Origin: Guadua angustifolia
Taxonomy: Eukaryota; Streptophyta; Magnoliopsida; Poales; Poaceae
Reading direction: 5' to 3'
NCBI GenBank assembly: GCA_036346375.1
Contig: JAYEVE010000445.1
Span: forward strand, 496,001-560,000
Length of the DNA stretch: 64,000 nt
The position numbers and the translations under genes were made by a program. Below the pieces are notes generated by a model. The model had not been told where the DNA came from. It did not search any database and saw nothing but the letters and a program-made list of their open reading frames with translations. Positions 47,446 through 58,473 of this stretch are shown here, piece after piece; position 1 is the stretch's first letter, and each line of letters starts with the position of its first letter.

Positions 47446-48050
47446 TCAAGGCAACAACCTAGAGCTATCCAAAGGCTTAAAGATATCGGCCAACTGGTGG
47501 TCACTCTCCACAAACTGAAGCACTATGTCTCCTTTCTCCACATGGTCTCTAAGGAAGTGATATCTAATATCAATGTGCTTGGTAAAGTCTTTGACTGCTG
47601 GGTTCTTAGCAATGCAAATAGCGTATGTTATCACGAAAAGTGGAACACTCTCTATCTCTAACCCAAAGTCCCGCAAGGTCGATCTCATCGAGCACACAGC
47701 TCTGAGAATCGGTCTGACAACATACTAAACCTCGGTGATTGGTATGCGACTCGGGACCGCTTCTTAGGCGACCAAGAAACAAGAGAAGTGCCAATGAATT
47801 GGCAAGTGCGAAGTGCTCTTCCTATCTATCCTCTGACCGGCAAAGTCAGCATCGGAAAAGGCTCTAAGGGATAGACAAGAGGAAGAAGAGTACCAGATAC
47901 CATAATCGATGGTAGCTCGAAGGTACCTAAAGATGCGCTTCACGTCAAGCATTGGCTGAGACGCGAGGAGAAGCTCGAATCGGCGCACATACACACGACA
48001 AAGTGTATGTCCGGCGCGAGGCGATAAGATACAAGAGAGAGCCAATCATG
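47446..48050 (-). pseudogene. pol: RNase H end of Copia (Sirevirus-type) pol
   Basis: Minus-strand fragments read RIFRYLRATIDYGIWYSSSS, AFSDADFAGQRIDRKST (the Copia SDADWAG-like block) and, at the C-terminus, NPAVKDFTKHIDIRYHFLRD followed by VESDHQLADIFKPLD. These are hallmarks of the Ty1/Copia RNase H. The frame changes near 47690 and 47800, with stops between. The usual ADxxTK block here reads ADIFKP. Confidence 0.88.
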
Positions 48051-48990
48051 CTCAAACTCCTTTTGATCAGCGAGGCTCACCATCCTCATCAGACTCGAGG
48101 ACGGCGATGCAGGCCATAGAGTCATCACAAAGCTTCCCATCGGACATATCAAACCGTTTCAGAGGTCGAGTGTACTTACCTTGGTGTAGGAAAGTACCCT
48201 CCGAGTCTGCTTGATTTGGAAGCCAAGAAAGTAGCTTAACTCACCCATCATACTCATCTCAAATTCTGTGCTCATCACTTGGAAAAATGAGACACAAGAG
48301 ACCTGAGATGAGCCACCAAAGATAATATCGCCCATAAATCGGGCGAGAAGGAAATGAGAATCTGGTGTCGATGAATAGAGTTTTGTCTACTATACCCATT
48401 TTGAAACCATGGTGAGAAGATAGGACTTAAGCCTCTCATACCAAGCTCTAGGGGCTGCTTAAGTCCATACAAGGCTTTGGAAAGCTTGTAGACATGGTTG
48501 GGTATTTGGGGTTCTCAAATCACGGAGGTTGCTTGACATACACCTCTTCCTCAATGAAGCCATTGAGAAATGCACTCTTGACATCCATTTGATAAAGCTT
48601 GAAGCCTTGGGATGCAGAGAATGCAAGCAGGATTCTAATCACCTCTAGTCTAGCTCTGAGGGCAAGGTCTCCTCAAAGTCAAGACCCTCAACTTTGAGTG
48701 AAACCACGCAACTAGCCTAGCCTTGTTGCGAACGACAACCCCATCCTCACTCTGCTTGTTTTTGAACACCCACTTGGTCCCAATGACATTATGACCAGAT
48801 GGGGCTCTACAAGCTGCCAAACTTTGTTCCTCTCAAAGTTTTCCAGTTCCTCATGCATAGCATTAATCCATGATTCATCGGATAATGCATGAGTAACATC
48901 CTTTGGCTCAAAAGAGGCAACAAAGGCGAGTGAAGGCAGAAGAAGATAAGCCTGATTTTGAGCGTGTCACAGCTCAAGCAGATCACCAAT
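48051..48990 (-). pseudogene. pol: Reverse transcriptase of Copia (Sirevirus-type) pol
   Basis: Minus-strand fragments include the start of the Copia RT domain (NAMHEELENFERNKVWQLVE, ~48800-48870) and, near 48550-48600, FKLYQMDVKSAFLNGFIEEE with VYVKQPP. A remnant of the palm lies near 48310-48470. The catalytic YVDD block is not readable because of stops and small deletions. The copy is inactive. Confidence 0.85.
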
Positions 48991-50060
48991 GATCTGCTCG
49001 GTGGATGAGAACGTTGAATGTGGCGAGGAGGACCAGAAGCGAGTGGCCTCTACCTCTTGAGGAGAAGAGGTAGAACGAGCCACTCATTGAAGGAGAGTCG
49101 AAGAGGCAAAGGTGATCTTCTGAGATCTGAAATGGAAACAAGAGGCACCTCGGTGAAGAGGAGGATGGATCGGGTGGAACACCATCATCTCCATCATCCT
49201 CATCCTCTACAAAGATGGTCTCGGAGGGATAAGAAGAGCACGAAATATCAGGTCTAGCACAGGCTAGCCTCATCAAAGGTCACGTCACGGTCTCTATGAT
49301 CCTATTCGCATCACAACTCCTGACCCTATAGCTACGAGAGGAAGTCGAGTAACCCGAGAAAGATACCATCGGAAGAACGAGACTCAAACTTATCTAGGTT
49401 ACGGACTTCAAGATAAAACACTTGCAACCAAAAGCGTGAAAATGAGAAACACCGGCTTTCGCCCATACCTCAACTCATAAGAAGTGTGATGCAAATGTGC
49501 TCTCAAAAACAGCGATTAGAAACATGACAAGCGGTAGCTATAGCCTCAACCCAAAACTTCCTAGAATCTTCAGACTCATCTAGCATCGTCATGCCATCTC
49601 AACCGAGTCTGTTCTTCCTTTCCACTCGCCATTCTGGCGAGGCGTGGGAGAAGAGAAGCGATGCTCTAAACCAGACTCCACACGAAACTCTCAAAGTAGG
49701 AATTCTTGAACTCGGTGCCATTGTCACTTTGCGTATAGCTCGTAATGCACTCGGGAGCTCAATAGACAACCTACTAACAAGTCCCCTGAAGTGAGAAAAA
49801 GTCTCATCCTTGAGGCCATGAAAAATACCCAAGAATATCTCGAAAAATCATCAACAATGACAAGGACATACCACTTCCCTCCGCTTGATGCAGACTCTAT
49901 TTGGACCAACGGTGTCCATGTGTAAAAGCTGTCTGGTGCATCGATCATCACTACGGTGGTGGAGGATGAGAAGCGATAACCATCTTGCCATGTCGGCAGG
50001 GGAGAACAAACTAAGTCTTTGACCATCTTGAGTTTGGGCAAACCACGAATAAGATCACGG
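48991..50060 (-). pseudogene. pol: Integrase of Copia (Sirevirus-type) pol
   Basis: The minus-strand ORF 49724-50041 begins with the end of the GAG-pre-integrase module (KDLVCSPLPTWQDGYRFSSS) and carries the core start GGKWYVLVIVDDFSRYSWVF. The next fragment (49599-49832) holds ALRAIR and, near the end, VERKNR, the region of the second Asp and the catalytic Glu. A hydrophilic linker rich in Asp, Glu and Ser follows (DEDDGDDGVPPDPSSSS, ~49150-49220). Several frameshifts are present. Confidence 0.88.
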
Positions 50061-51132
50061 CTGCTAACTCTGGTCGATGATCAAAACCAATGTGACCAAG
50101 TCTCCTATGCGAAGGAGAGATCACGGGACTCGAAGCAATCAAACACGAAGAGTCTCCGGAAGAAGCGAAAAATCAGACGAAAGACTCTCCCAAATCTAGA
50201 AATCCGCAAACTAACTCTCGACGAATCGAGGATTCTACAAGCATTACTCTTGAAGCTTACCTCGAAAGAGTCATCGATAAATTGTGAAAATGTAGCGAGT
50301 GTATTGCGGTTTACTTACTAAGGCAACATCTTTAAGAATAAAACTTTCATTAATGCAGATGGTACCTTTTGCAATGACCCTACGAGGGCGCATCCCCAAA
50401 GGTGATCAACTCATCACGGGGGCTCGAACTAGGAAGAGAACCAACGAGAATCTCCGGTCATATGGCGAGAACAACGAGTCAACAATCCAAACATCTCCTT
50501 CCCCATCAAGCGAACTGATCAAGTCGGAGAAGACTTCGATCTTGGGATAAAGTGAAGACTTGGGAACCCAATCTTGAATTACACGGCGCTCAAAGTACCG
50601 ACCACAAAAGAAGAATTTGGACTCTAGTGTCTCTCGACGCTCAACTCTAACAAGATCGGGAAAAAGCAGTTGTAGTGGAAGATCTAGGAGCACATCCTTT
50701 GGTTTGGCCGCCCGTGGTGCAAAGGCTGGACTATCCCAATGAATTTGCCTAAATCTCCTACCGAAAACACCTCACGCCCGCTGATATCTACCTCGATGGG
50801 AAAAAGCGAGGAATATCAAGAGGGCGGAAAGATCGACCACGAGCAACTCTAGAACTAAAACTTCATTGACAAAGCATGAAAACCGAGTCTGGATCTTTGC
50901 CCAAAAGCAGCGACTCTCTAACTGTCTAGAAAGCGGTCGTGCCTTTAGAACACTTTCGAGTGCGGGATGACCTGAATACCCTAAGTGCAGCAACACGCTC
51001 ACGCTGAAGTGATCTTGCTGCGTAAAATCAGAAATCTACTAGGTGACCATCCTTCTTCTGAAGGTGCATGTGTACTTTGCCTTGTTAGGCGAAAGCAGAG
51101 GAGAAGCATCATACGGTCATGCTACTGAGCGG
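50061..51132 (-). pseudogene. Zinc-finger, protease and pre-integrase region of Copia (Sirevirus-type) gag-pol
   Basis: Near 51060-51110 the minus strand reads KKDGHLVDF and FYAARSLQRERVAAL, a decayed CCHC-type motif of Sirevirus Gag. Near 50455-50500 it reads GDVWIVDS, and one base out of frame CSRHMTG, together the Copia protease active-site region with a one-base frameshift inside it. The pre-integrase module (50061-50400) is only fragmentary. The coding order continues beyond the CACTA insertion with the Gag part at 62443 onward. Confidence 0.72.
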
Positions 51133-51545
51133 CACATTACTATCGCTTTATACGTAGCCGGTTCTTAAGTTTCGAGAAACAACGATTGTGATAGATAACC
51201 CGGACGGGGTGTTAGTAATAATCACTATCGGTTACGAGATTATAGTGATTGTGATATGGACTCGACATATCTCAATCGGTTCTCAACTAACAAGCGATAG
51301 TGATATGGGCGATCATCTCTATCGGTTCCAAGAAAATAAGCGATAGTAATGATCACGTATACATCACTATCGGTTCTTTTTATAGAAGTGATAGTGATGT
51401 GGGTATACATCACTATCGGTTCAAAAAAAGCGATAGTGATGTTCATTACGTGATCATCACTATCGCTTTTATGGAAAGAACCGATAGTGATAAGCGTGGA
51501 AATCACTATATTTGTTTAGTTGAGAACCGATTGTGATGTGCCTCG
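51133..51545 (+). repeat. Left terminal and subterminal repeat region of the CACTA element
   Basis: Motifs of the type atcactatcggttc and its partner agcgatagtgatg recur about eight times in both orientations between 51215 and 51535. The final aaccgattgtgatgtg also occurs at 62411-62426 next to the right end. In En/Spm such motifs bind the TNPA protein; the same role is inferred here. Confidence 0.88.
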
Positions 51546-51550
51546 CTAGG

Positions 51551-51560
51551 TTATATATAC
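51551..51560 (+). promoter_or_regulatory. TATA box of the Tnp2 gene
   Basis: ttatatatac lies directly downstream of the left motif array and about 1.07 kb upstream of the first coding segment. An intervening leader intron is likely. Confidence 0.55.
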
Positions 51561-51966
51561 CACTCGGGAACAAGATCTCGTTGTTGTTCGGAGGAGATTT
51601 CTCGCCGCTTGATCAAGAAAGCAGCTCATATTATGTGCTTGGAAGCAATACTTGGATGATAAAATTTGAAGTCCTCAAGGATAGGTGTTAAGAGGGCAAA
51701 TTTGAAGCCTTATCTTGAGGAGATTCCCTTCTTTTTACCCTCGTTTGCTGTTTTCTTCAAAATGTGAGCAATCTGGCCTTTAAATTAAACCCCTTCAATT
51801 TTGCACTAGGTAATTTTGATACATCGTGAATAAAGTTTAAGTTGCACTGGAATTGAGTATATGCTATCAGATTTCACACTCTCTATTAATTTGTCAAGCA
51901 CACATCTATTTAATTATTGTAGTGCTCTTGTTAATATGGAATTATTGTTAATTTCTATCATGTGAT

Positions 51967-52366
51967 AAATGCTAGAGTTTAGGCTTCGGAACCTACGTCT
52001 CCTGTTCGAGGATGCTTGTTTATAAATATGCGAACAAAATGGCATATTTATAAGTGAGCGATCTCGAATTGTCCACGTTTTTAATTGATATTCGAGGATA
52101 TGTGGTTTGGGCAAGTTCTGGAACATGTTGTACAACTCGAGTAGATTTGGTGCGTCTCCTGGTGTTCTCCATATACACACCCCTCTTGACTCGTTGTTGT
52201 CGAGGCGTGTATATGGAGAACAAATGGAAGATCTTCAGCCAAATTTTCTCTGAGTTGTACAACACCTTAAAACTTTCAACCACATATCCTCGAATGGGAT
52301 TAGACCTAACCTATTTAGATATTAGGAGTCATCGTTGGTACCCTTGTTTTGTTTTGTTGTAGTCAA
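51967..52366 (+). other. Leader segment 1 with ~204-nt hairpin, upstream of the Tnp2 gene
   Basis: The segment from gctagagtttagg to gagtcatcgttgg is homologous to 58013-58400. Inside it, 52091-52107 (ttcgaggatatgtggtt) pairs perfectly with 52278-52294. 52127-52150 pairs well with 52239-52263. 52164-52185 pairs with 52202-52221 around a short loop. No coding potential is seen. It could be a structured leader, a small-RNA source or an old foldback element. Confidence 0.75.
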
Positions 52367-52628
52367 AAGATTTGCAAGTACTACAAGTAGCTATATAATT
52401 AGATTATTTGATATCATTGTTGATGTTAAAAATGTAGGTCTCCTATGTAAGGAATTCAAAGCACTAAAGCAGGAGAAGAATCTAGATATCGATCGGGAGT
52501 ACATATTTTATATATCTTGGAACCTGTCCTCTATTTACATAAAGGTAATATTAACTGAAATGATGTCTCAATATTTCAAATAGCTAGCTAGGTGTCTCAA
52601 TATTTATTGTGCGAAGTTTAATTCTGAG

Positions 52629-55600
52629 ATGGACCGTAAGGAATGGATGTATCGAGAAAAGTCGTTTGAGTCTGAATTTGGAGAGGGTGTTAAGGAGTTC
52701 AAAAAATTGCGAAGAGGACATTGTGAGGAGGGTGTAAACTTCATATATTGTCCTTGCATTGATTGCACCAATCGAGAAGATTTAACAACTTCGGCTCAAA
52801 TCGAGGACCACGATTCGGCGTGGCTTTGTGAGGAATTACGTGTTGGATCCATCACGGCGAGCAGTGGTACCCTTCCGGTGTAACGAAGATCACGGTGGAA
52901 CGGATGACGAGTTGCAGCATGATATGTTTGAGGATGAGAATTTGGAGCAAATGTTGCGGGATGTGGAGGTAATTACGGAAGAGAGTTGAAAAGTTTAAAA
53001 GCTTGATGGAAGGCGATGCCAAACCGCTGTTCACGGGTTGCAAAGCGGAATACACCAAGTTGGGTTCGGTCCTTGCATTGTTGAACTCGAAGGCAAAACA
53101 CCGTTGGACGGATACAAGTTTCAATGCACTTCTAGTTCTTCTATCGGATGTGCTTCGTAGGAAGCGAGTTGCCAACAAGCATTTATGAAGCGAAGAAGCT
53201 CATGTGTCCCATGGGAATGGAAATAGAAAGGATACATGCATGTCCTAATGATTGCATCTTGTCTGTGAACGCATATCGGGGAGCTGCACGCGTTTGTCCG
53301 AAGCATGCGGTGTGCCCGGTACAAACAAAAGGAGAAGCGTAACGACAAGAAGCGAAGAGCCGAGGCAACGATGGTGAAGAGGTCACTAAAGGTGCACAGG
53401 CCAAGGTATTGTGGTACTTGCCCATCATTCCCGTCTTGGCGGTTGTTTGCAAATCGAGAGGCAAAATTGTTGTGTTGGCATTATGAGTCTCGAAGGAAGA
53501 TGGCAAGTCGAGACACCTGGCGATTCGGCTCAATGGAGAAACATCGATTGGAAACATGAGGAGTTTGGTGCGAAATGAGGAACATAAGGTTTGGGTTGAG
53601 TGGATGGAATGAATCCATTTGGTAACATGAGCAATCCAATCAGACGCGTGGCGGATTACATTGTGTATCTACAACCTCCCTCCTTGGTTGTGCATGAAGC
53701 GGAAGTATATCATGATGTCCTTGCTAATCTCGGACCCAAACAGTAGGAAATGATATTGATGTGTACCTTGCACCATTGATCGAGGATTTGGTACAATTGT
53801 GGAATGAGGGGTCGTGGTGTGGGATGCATACAAAAGAGTATTTCACCCTCGAGCTATGGTATTTTGTACCATAAATGATTTCCGTAGCTTGGTAATTTGG
53901 CGGTCTGATCTGAAAGCCAAAGCGTGTCCTATCTGTGAAGAGGAGGAGAGCCTATGGCTACGAATTCCAAGAAAACCGTGTATATGGGTCACCGTAGGTT
54001 TCTACCTCGAAGTCATCGATCTACCGTAAAATGGATGACAAATTTGATGGGAAGAGGAAGTCCGTCGCCCCGCATGACCTATGAGTGGAAGGCAAGTATA
54101 TTCACGTGTGGAGGATATTGAACTTGATGCGGAAAGAGTCGTAAATCTGTTAGTACTAGGACAATTTGGAAGAAGAGGTCCATATTTTGGGACTTGCCGT
54201 CTTTGGAAGGAGTTAGATGTCAGACATTGTATTGATGTCATGCGTTGAGAAGAATGTCTGCGACAATTTGGTTGGTATCTGCTGAACATACAGGAAGACC
54301 AAGGATGGTGTGAATGCTCGTCGCGACATGGCCTACATAGAATCGAGGCCGAGGCTTGCGGTGATAGAGGAGGATGGGAAAGGTCAGTACATCCCATTGC
54401 ATGCTACACCCTGTCCAAGAAGGAGAAAGAAGATCTCTGCAAATGTCTCCAAGGTATTAAAGTTCCATCGGCTACTCCGCAAACATTAAGAAAGTGGTGT
54501 CCATGGATGATTTGAAGTTGTTGGGCATGAAGTCCCACATCGCCATGTCTTGATGACCCAAATGCTCCCGATTGCTATCGAAATATTCTGCACTGAGGAT
54601 GTCGGGTTTGCAATCCACGAAGCTCTGTTATTTCTTCAATGCGATCTCTGCAAAGTTATTGACCACGATATGCTAGACAACTTACAGAGTGAGGTGGTGC
54701 GAGACTCTATGTCGACTTGAGATGCATTTCCCACCATCGTTCTTGACGTCATGGTCCATCTTGTTGTTCACCTTGTCGAGAGATTAAGATATGTGGCCCG
54801 CATTCTTCGTTACATGTATCCGTTCGAGAGGTACATGGGTATATTAAAGTCCTCGTGAGGAATCGGTCGAAACACGAGGGTAGTATTGTGGAAGGTTATG
54901 GGGTGAAGAGGTTATTGAGTTCTGCGTGGACTATCTCGAGAAGACAAGCAATCGGTGTTCCTCTATCTCGCCATGAGGCGGACTATCGGCAAAGGCTGTT
55001 GAGGCGAAACTAACGAGGCCACGATTTGATATGTATTACAAAGCGCATCGACGATCTTGCGGCCTGACCACGAAGTTGCGAGGGTATATCGAAGCGGCAC
55101 AAGTCGATTTTACGAAGAGAATCCACATATGGATGAGCTTTCCATCATGCGAGAACACAGCGATAGATTTCTAACATGGTTCAAAGCAGAGGCAGAGGTC
55201 TCGTTAGTGATACTATCAAATGGTTGGTGACGGACCTAGATTTAATGTCTGAGACATGGCAGGAGTGCGATATTAATGGGTACACCTTTTACCTTTGAAA
55301 GTCGGGATCTAAAGTCTTGTTCAAAAGCAATGTGTCAAACATAGATGCTTTGTCCGATGAACATCATCGGAAAGGAGGATCCTCAATGGCAATGAACTCT
55401 TATTACGGGGTGATCGAAGAAATTTGGGAGCTCGATTACGGAATATACCAGATTCCATTGTTCGATGTAAGTGGGTGGGACTTCCACATGGAGTGAAGGT
55501 CGACAAGAGAGGTTTTACTCTTGTGGATCTCAGCAGACTTCGCCTATAAAGATGACCCATTCGTACTTGCGAAGCAAGCAAATCAAGTCTTCTATGTGCG

Positions 55601-55770
55601 TGATCCGGCCAATCCAGGGTTGCCGTCGTCCTTTATAGTAGCGGCGGATCGTTGGTGTCGAAAATGTCATAGATGAAGAAGAATACGACCAATTCGATGA
55701 AATACCTCCGTTTGCGGATGGGGCCTGTCTTAGCGGTGACAACGACACACATGGAAGAAATTATATGCGT
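52629..55770 (+). pseudogene. Tnp2-type CACTA transposase, decayed
   Basis: The ATG at 52629 opens a transposase-associated domain (MDRKEWMYREKSFESEF, then a Cys-rich YCPCIDCTNRED). The Tnp2 domain follows at about 53200-54030 in changing frames: ACPNDCILSVNAYRG, KVLWYLPIIPVLA-like and NPFGNMSN-like blocks, FCTINDF, ACPICEEEE. Later parts include CVEKNVCDN, the DUF4218-like YMYPFERYMGIL region (54680-54960) and the DUF4216-like end (55390-55620: VIEEIWELDYG, KVDKRGFTLVDLSRL). Together these match the full domain order of plant Tnp2 proteins, which bind element ends and cut. Many one-base shifts and stops destroy it. Polyadenylation-like aataaa is at 55911. Confidence 0.88.
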
Positions 55771-56199
55771 GTAGATCATCAAGAAGGGTTATATTGTAAA
55801 TAAAAGGAGTACATCATTGTATCAGTTGATATGTGTTTGCAAAGGTTATGTGTACGTATGAAACTTTCTCAAATTTTGTCAATGCATTGTGGTATGTAGC
55901 TACTTAATGGAATAAAAAGAAGGCACTCTACATCAAATCATTTCTGGGAATTTTCAGAATACTTGGACTTTATTTGAGAAAGATTTGACTTTTCTACTCT
56001 TTGACCAAAAAGTATGCCTACAAAGTGAATTTGGGCTTCTGTTTTCAATGCTTACTCATTTTGCCAAAATCCTTTTTAGAAAAGATCTGTAGTATCACAA
56101 AGTATGTTTCTGCAAACTTTCAAATAATTCCAACTATGTGTGCAAAAGATATGGCCTTTTCACTCTTTGATCAGATATCTCTGTAAATTCAGACTGTAT

Positions 56200-56565
56200 G
56201 GTTTGTCGGGGAAAACAAGCGATTGCCTATATTTGTATCGGTTCTTATTAAAGCGACACATATACATAATCATTTGTATCGGTTTTGTAATAAAAGCGAT
56301 AGTAATATTATCCTTGATTGTATCGGTTTTACTTTAGAACCGATAGAAATATCACTCCTAGGGTTTTCCTTAGTACAAGTATTTCTATCGGTTTTACTTT
56401 AGAACCGATAGAAATATCCTCTAGGGTTTTCCTTAGTACAAGTATTTCTATCGGTTTTCTTTTACAAACCGATAGAGATACTATAATTATATCGGTTTTA
56501 GTTGAAAACCGATAGGAATATCCTCGATATTTCTATCGGTGTTTTTGGAAAACCGATAGTAATGA
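56200..56565 (+). repeat. Internal array of CACTA subterminal-type motifs
   Basis: About seven pairs of tttctatcggtttt / aaccgatagaaatatc occur here, including a near-perfect duplication (tagggttttccttagtacaa at ~56360 and ~56420). The core CTATCGGTT is the same as at both ends of the element, but the neighbouring bases differ (ttt instead of atcac or atctc). No CACTA terminus is seen at either side of the block. Confidence 0.85.
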
Positions 56566-58012
56566 GGAGAGTGAACAATTTACTCGCGCGCTCCTCCATT
56601 TTTGCCCTAGCTCCCGCCCACTCTGGTGCTCCCCGACCACGATTTCTTCGCCTCCACCGCCAACGTCGCCGCCGACTCCTCCCATTGCCGAATCGCGTGC
56701 CTCCTTCCTCCCTCTCCTCCTCACGCCGTGCACTCCTTCCCCCCGCCGACTCCCCCACGCCGTCGACTCCTCCCGACATGACTCTTCCCCAGCGTGAGAC
56801 TCTTCCCCAGCTTGTGCAGCCCCAGCAAACTCCTCCCACCTTGACTCTTCTTCCCCATGTCGACTCCTCCCGCCGCCGACTCCTCCCCACGCTCGTATTC
56901 CCCACGCCGACTCCTCCCCGCTTCGCTTGAGTCTTTGTTACATTGTAAGTTTTTGAGATCATTTGTTTCTTCTTGGGTGGAGAGAGGTATTACTCTGTGA
57001 TGATAATAGGGTAACTAATGATAGAGACAATTTGTCCTGTGAATGAGGCCTTAAACCGTAGACTTACATGCTTTAGAAGTTTTGATTCAATCACTTGCAT
57101 GAAAGTCTGAAGTACTGTTTAGTTCAATTTGTTCATCTGTGATTAAGTTAATATGTTCGATGAGACTCAATTTGGCTCGGCTAGCTTTGTGATCTCTTGC
57201 GGTGACTTCTTTAGTTCAATTAACTTGCCGATCGTAATTGTGTCGATGAAGTAATCATTTCTTGTTGATTTTTCTATCGATTAATTCAATTGTTAACATA
57301 GTGGGTGATCCTGATTAGCTTTGTTGTTGGTTGGTATATTTGATATATCTTGATCGATTATATATATATTGTTCGAACTCAACTTTTGTTAGTTAAGACT
57401 TCAATAGCGATGACTTTTATTGTCAATTCTTGTTGTGCATGATAAGGTAGTAAGGGTTTGAGGCCTTATTTACTAAATTGATTGTTTTGCCGATTTGTGA
57501 TTGTAGTTGAAGGTTTATAACCTTCAAATATACCCAAAATCTGAGAGCAATCATTCATAAATACTCCAAATTGCCATAGTAGACATGATTCTTCTCATGA
57601 ATGCTATAATGCATAATTTATTTCGTCTTCTCAATTATGTCGGTATGGTCATTTTTGAATCATGTATATGAACTCATCTTGTTATATGGAATAATAATTA
57701 AAAACTTGCTCTTATACTCGCTTCTCTTCTTTCAATCCGGTCAATACCCAATATCAATAGATTAATAGACTATCCTATCACTTTATATGATCTTGAATTC
57801 GATTTTTCTCTATGCTTGGTGTATCTCTTGGATAGTCACGGTATTTTACAAAGTTAGCCTTGCAAAAGTATTCATACATTTCTATATAGCATAATCTTTC
57901 CATATGCACGATGATTGCTTGTTCATATATGCTTGATGGCTTGTAGCAACTTTTGAGTATGCGGTGGTATAGTTATTTCAATCTTAATTGCATATTACTT
58001 TTTTATCTCGGC
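56566..58012 (+). other. Promoter/leader-like region of the second CACTA gene
   Basis: 56580-56930 is GC-rich with repeated cgccgactcctcc words and an uninterrupted but low-complexity frame, followed by ttacattgtaagt, a splice-donor-like sequence at about 56940-56950. 56950-58012 is AT-rich and has no coding potential, consistent with a leader intron. The frame at 56502-56930 is Pro/Ser/Leu-rich and not recognised. Confidence 0.5.
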
Positions 58013-58400
58013 ATATGTTAGAGTTTAGGTTGCGTAACCTCGTCTCCCGTTCGAGTGTGTTAATTATAAATATCTTTGGAATAGCATATTTATAAGCAAG
58101 CGATCTCAATTGTCCACGTTTTTGGGCGGTTCGAGGATATGTGGTTCGGGCAAGTTCTGGTGTTGTACAACTCACGAGTAGATTTGATAGCGTCTCCCAA
58201 TTGTTCTCCGGATACACACCCTCTTGACTTGTTGTCGAGGCGTGTATACGGAGAACAACGAATGCGAAGATCTTTTCTCTGGAGTAGTAACGGCTTAGAA
58301 CTTGGCTTAACTGCGATATCCTCGAATGGGATAGGACCAAACCTATTTAGAGGTTAGGAGTCATCGTTGAAGATCATTAGTTTCTCTGTTTGTTGTCAAT
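58013..58400 (+). other. Leader segment 2 with hairpin, upstream of the second CACTA gene
   Basis: Homologous to 51967-52366 over ~390 bp, starting tgttagagtttagg and ending gagtcatcgttg. The outer arms (58130-58145 and 58313-58326) and inner arms (58203-58223 and 58237-58256) of the hairpin are kept. The middle right arm has lost a gttgtacaac-type stretch. Confidence 0.75.
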
Positions 58401-58473
58401 GAGCCGTTGCTTTACATGATTTATTGTCAACTTCACATAATTGCTACGAATTGCTTTATCTCATGTCAAATAT

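Noticed and set aside
56502..56930. 142-aa Pro/Ser-rich ORF after the internal motif array as a captured gene
   Set aside because: It is low complexity (cgccgactcctcc repeats), lies where a 5' untranslated region is expected, and has no domain. Kept as leader.
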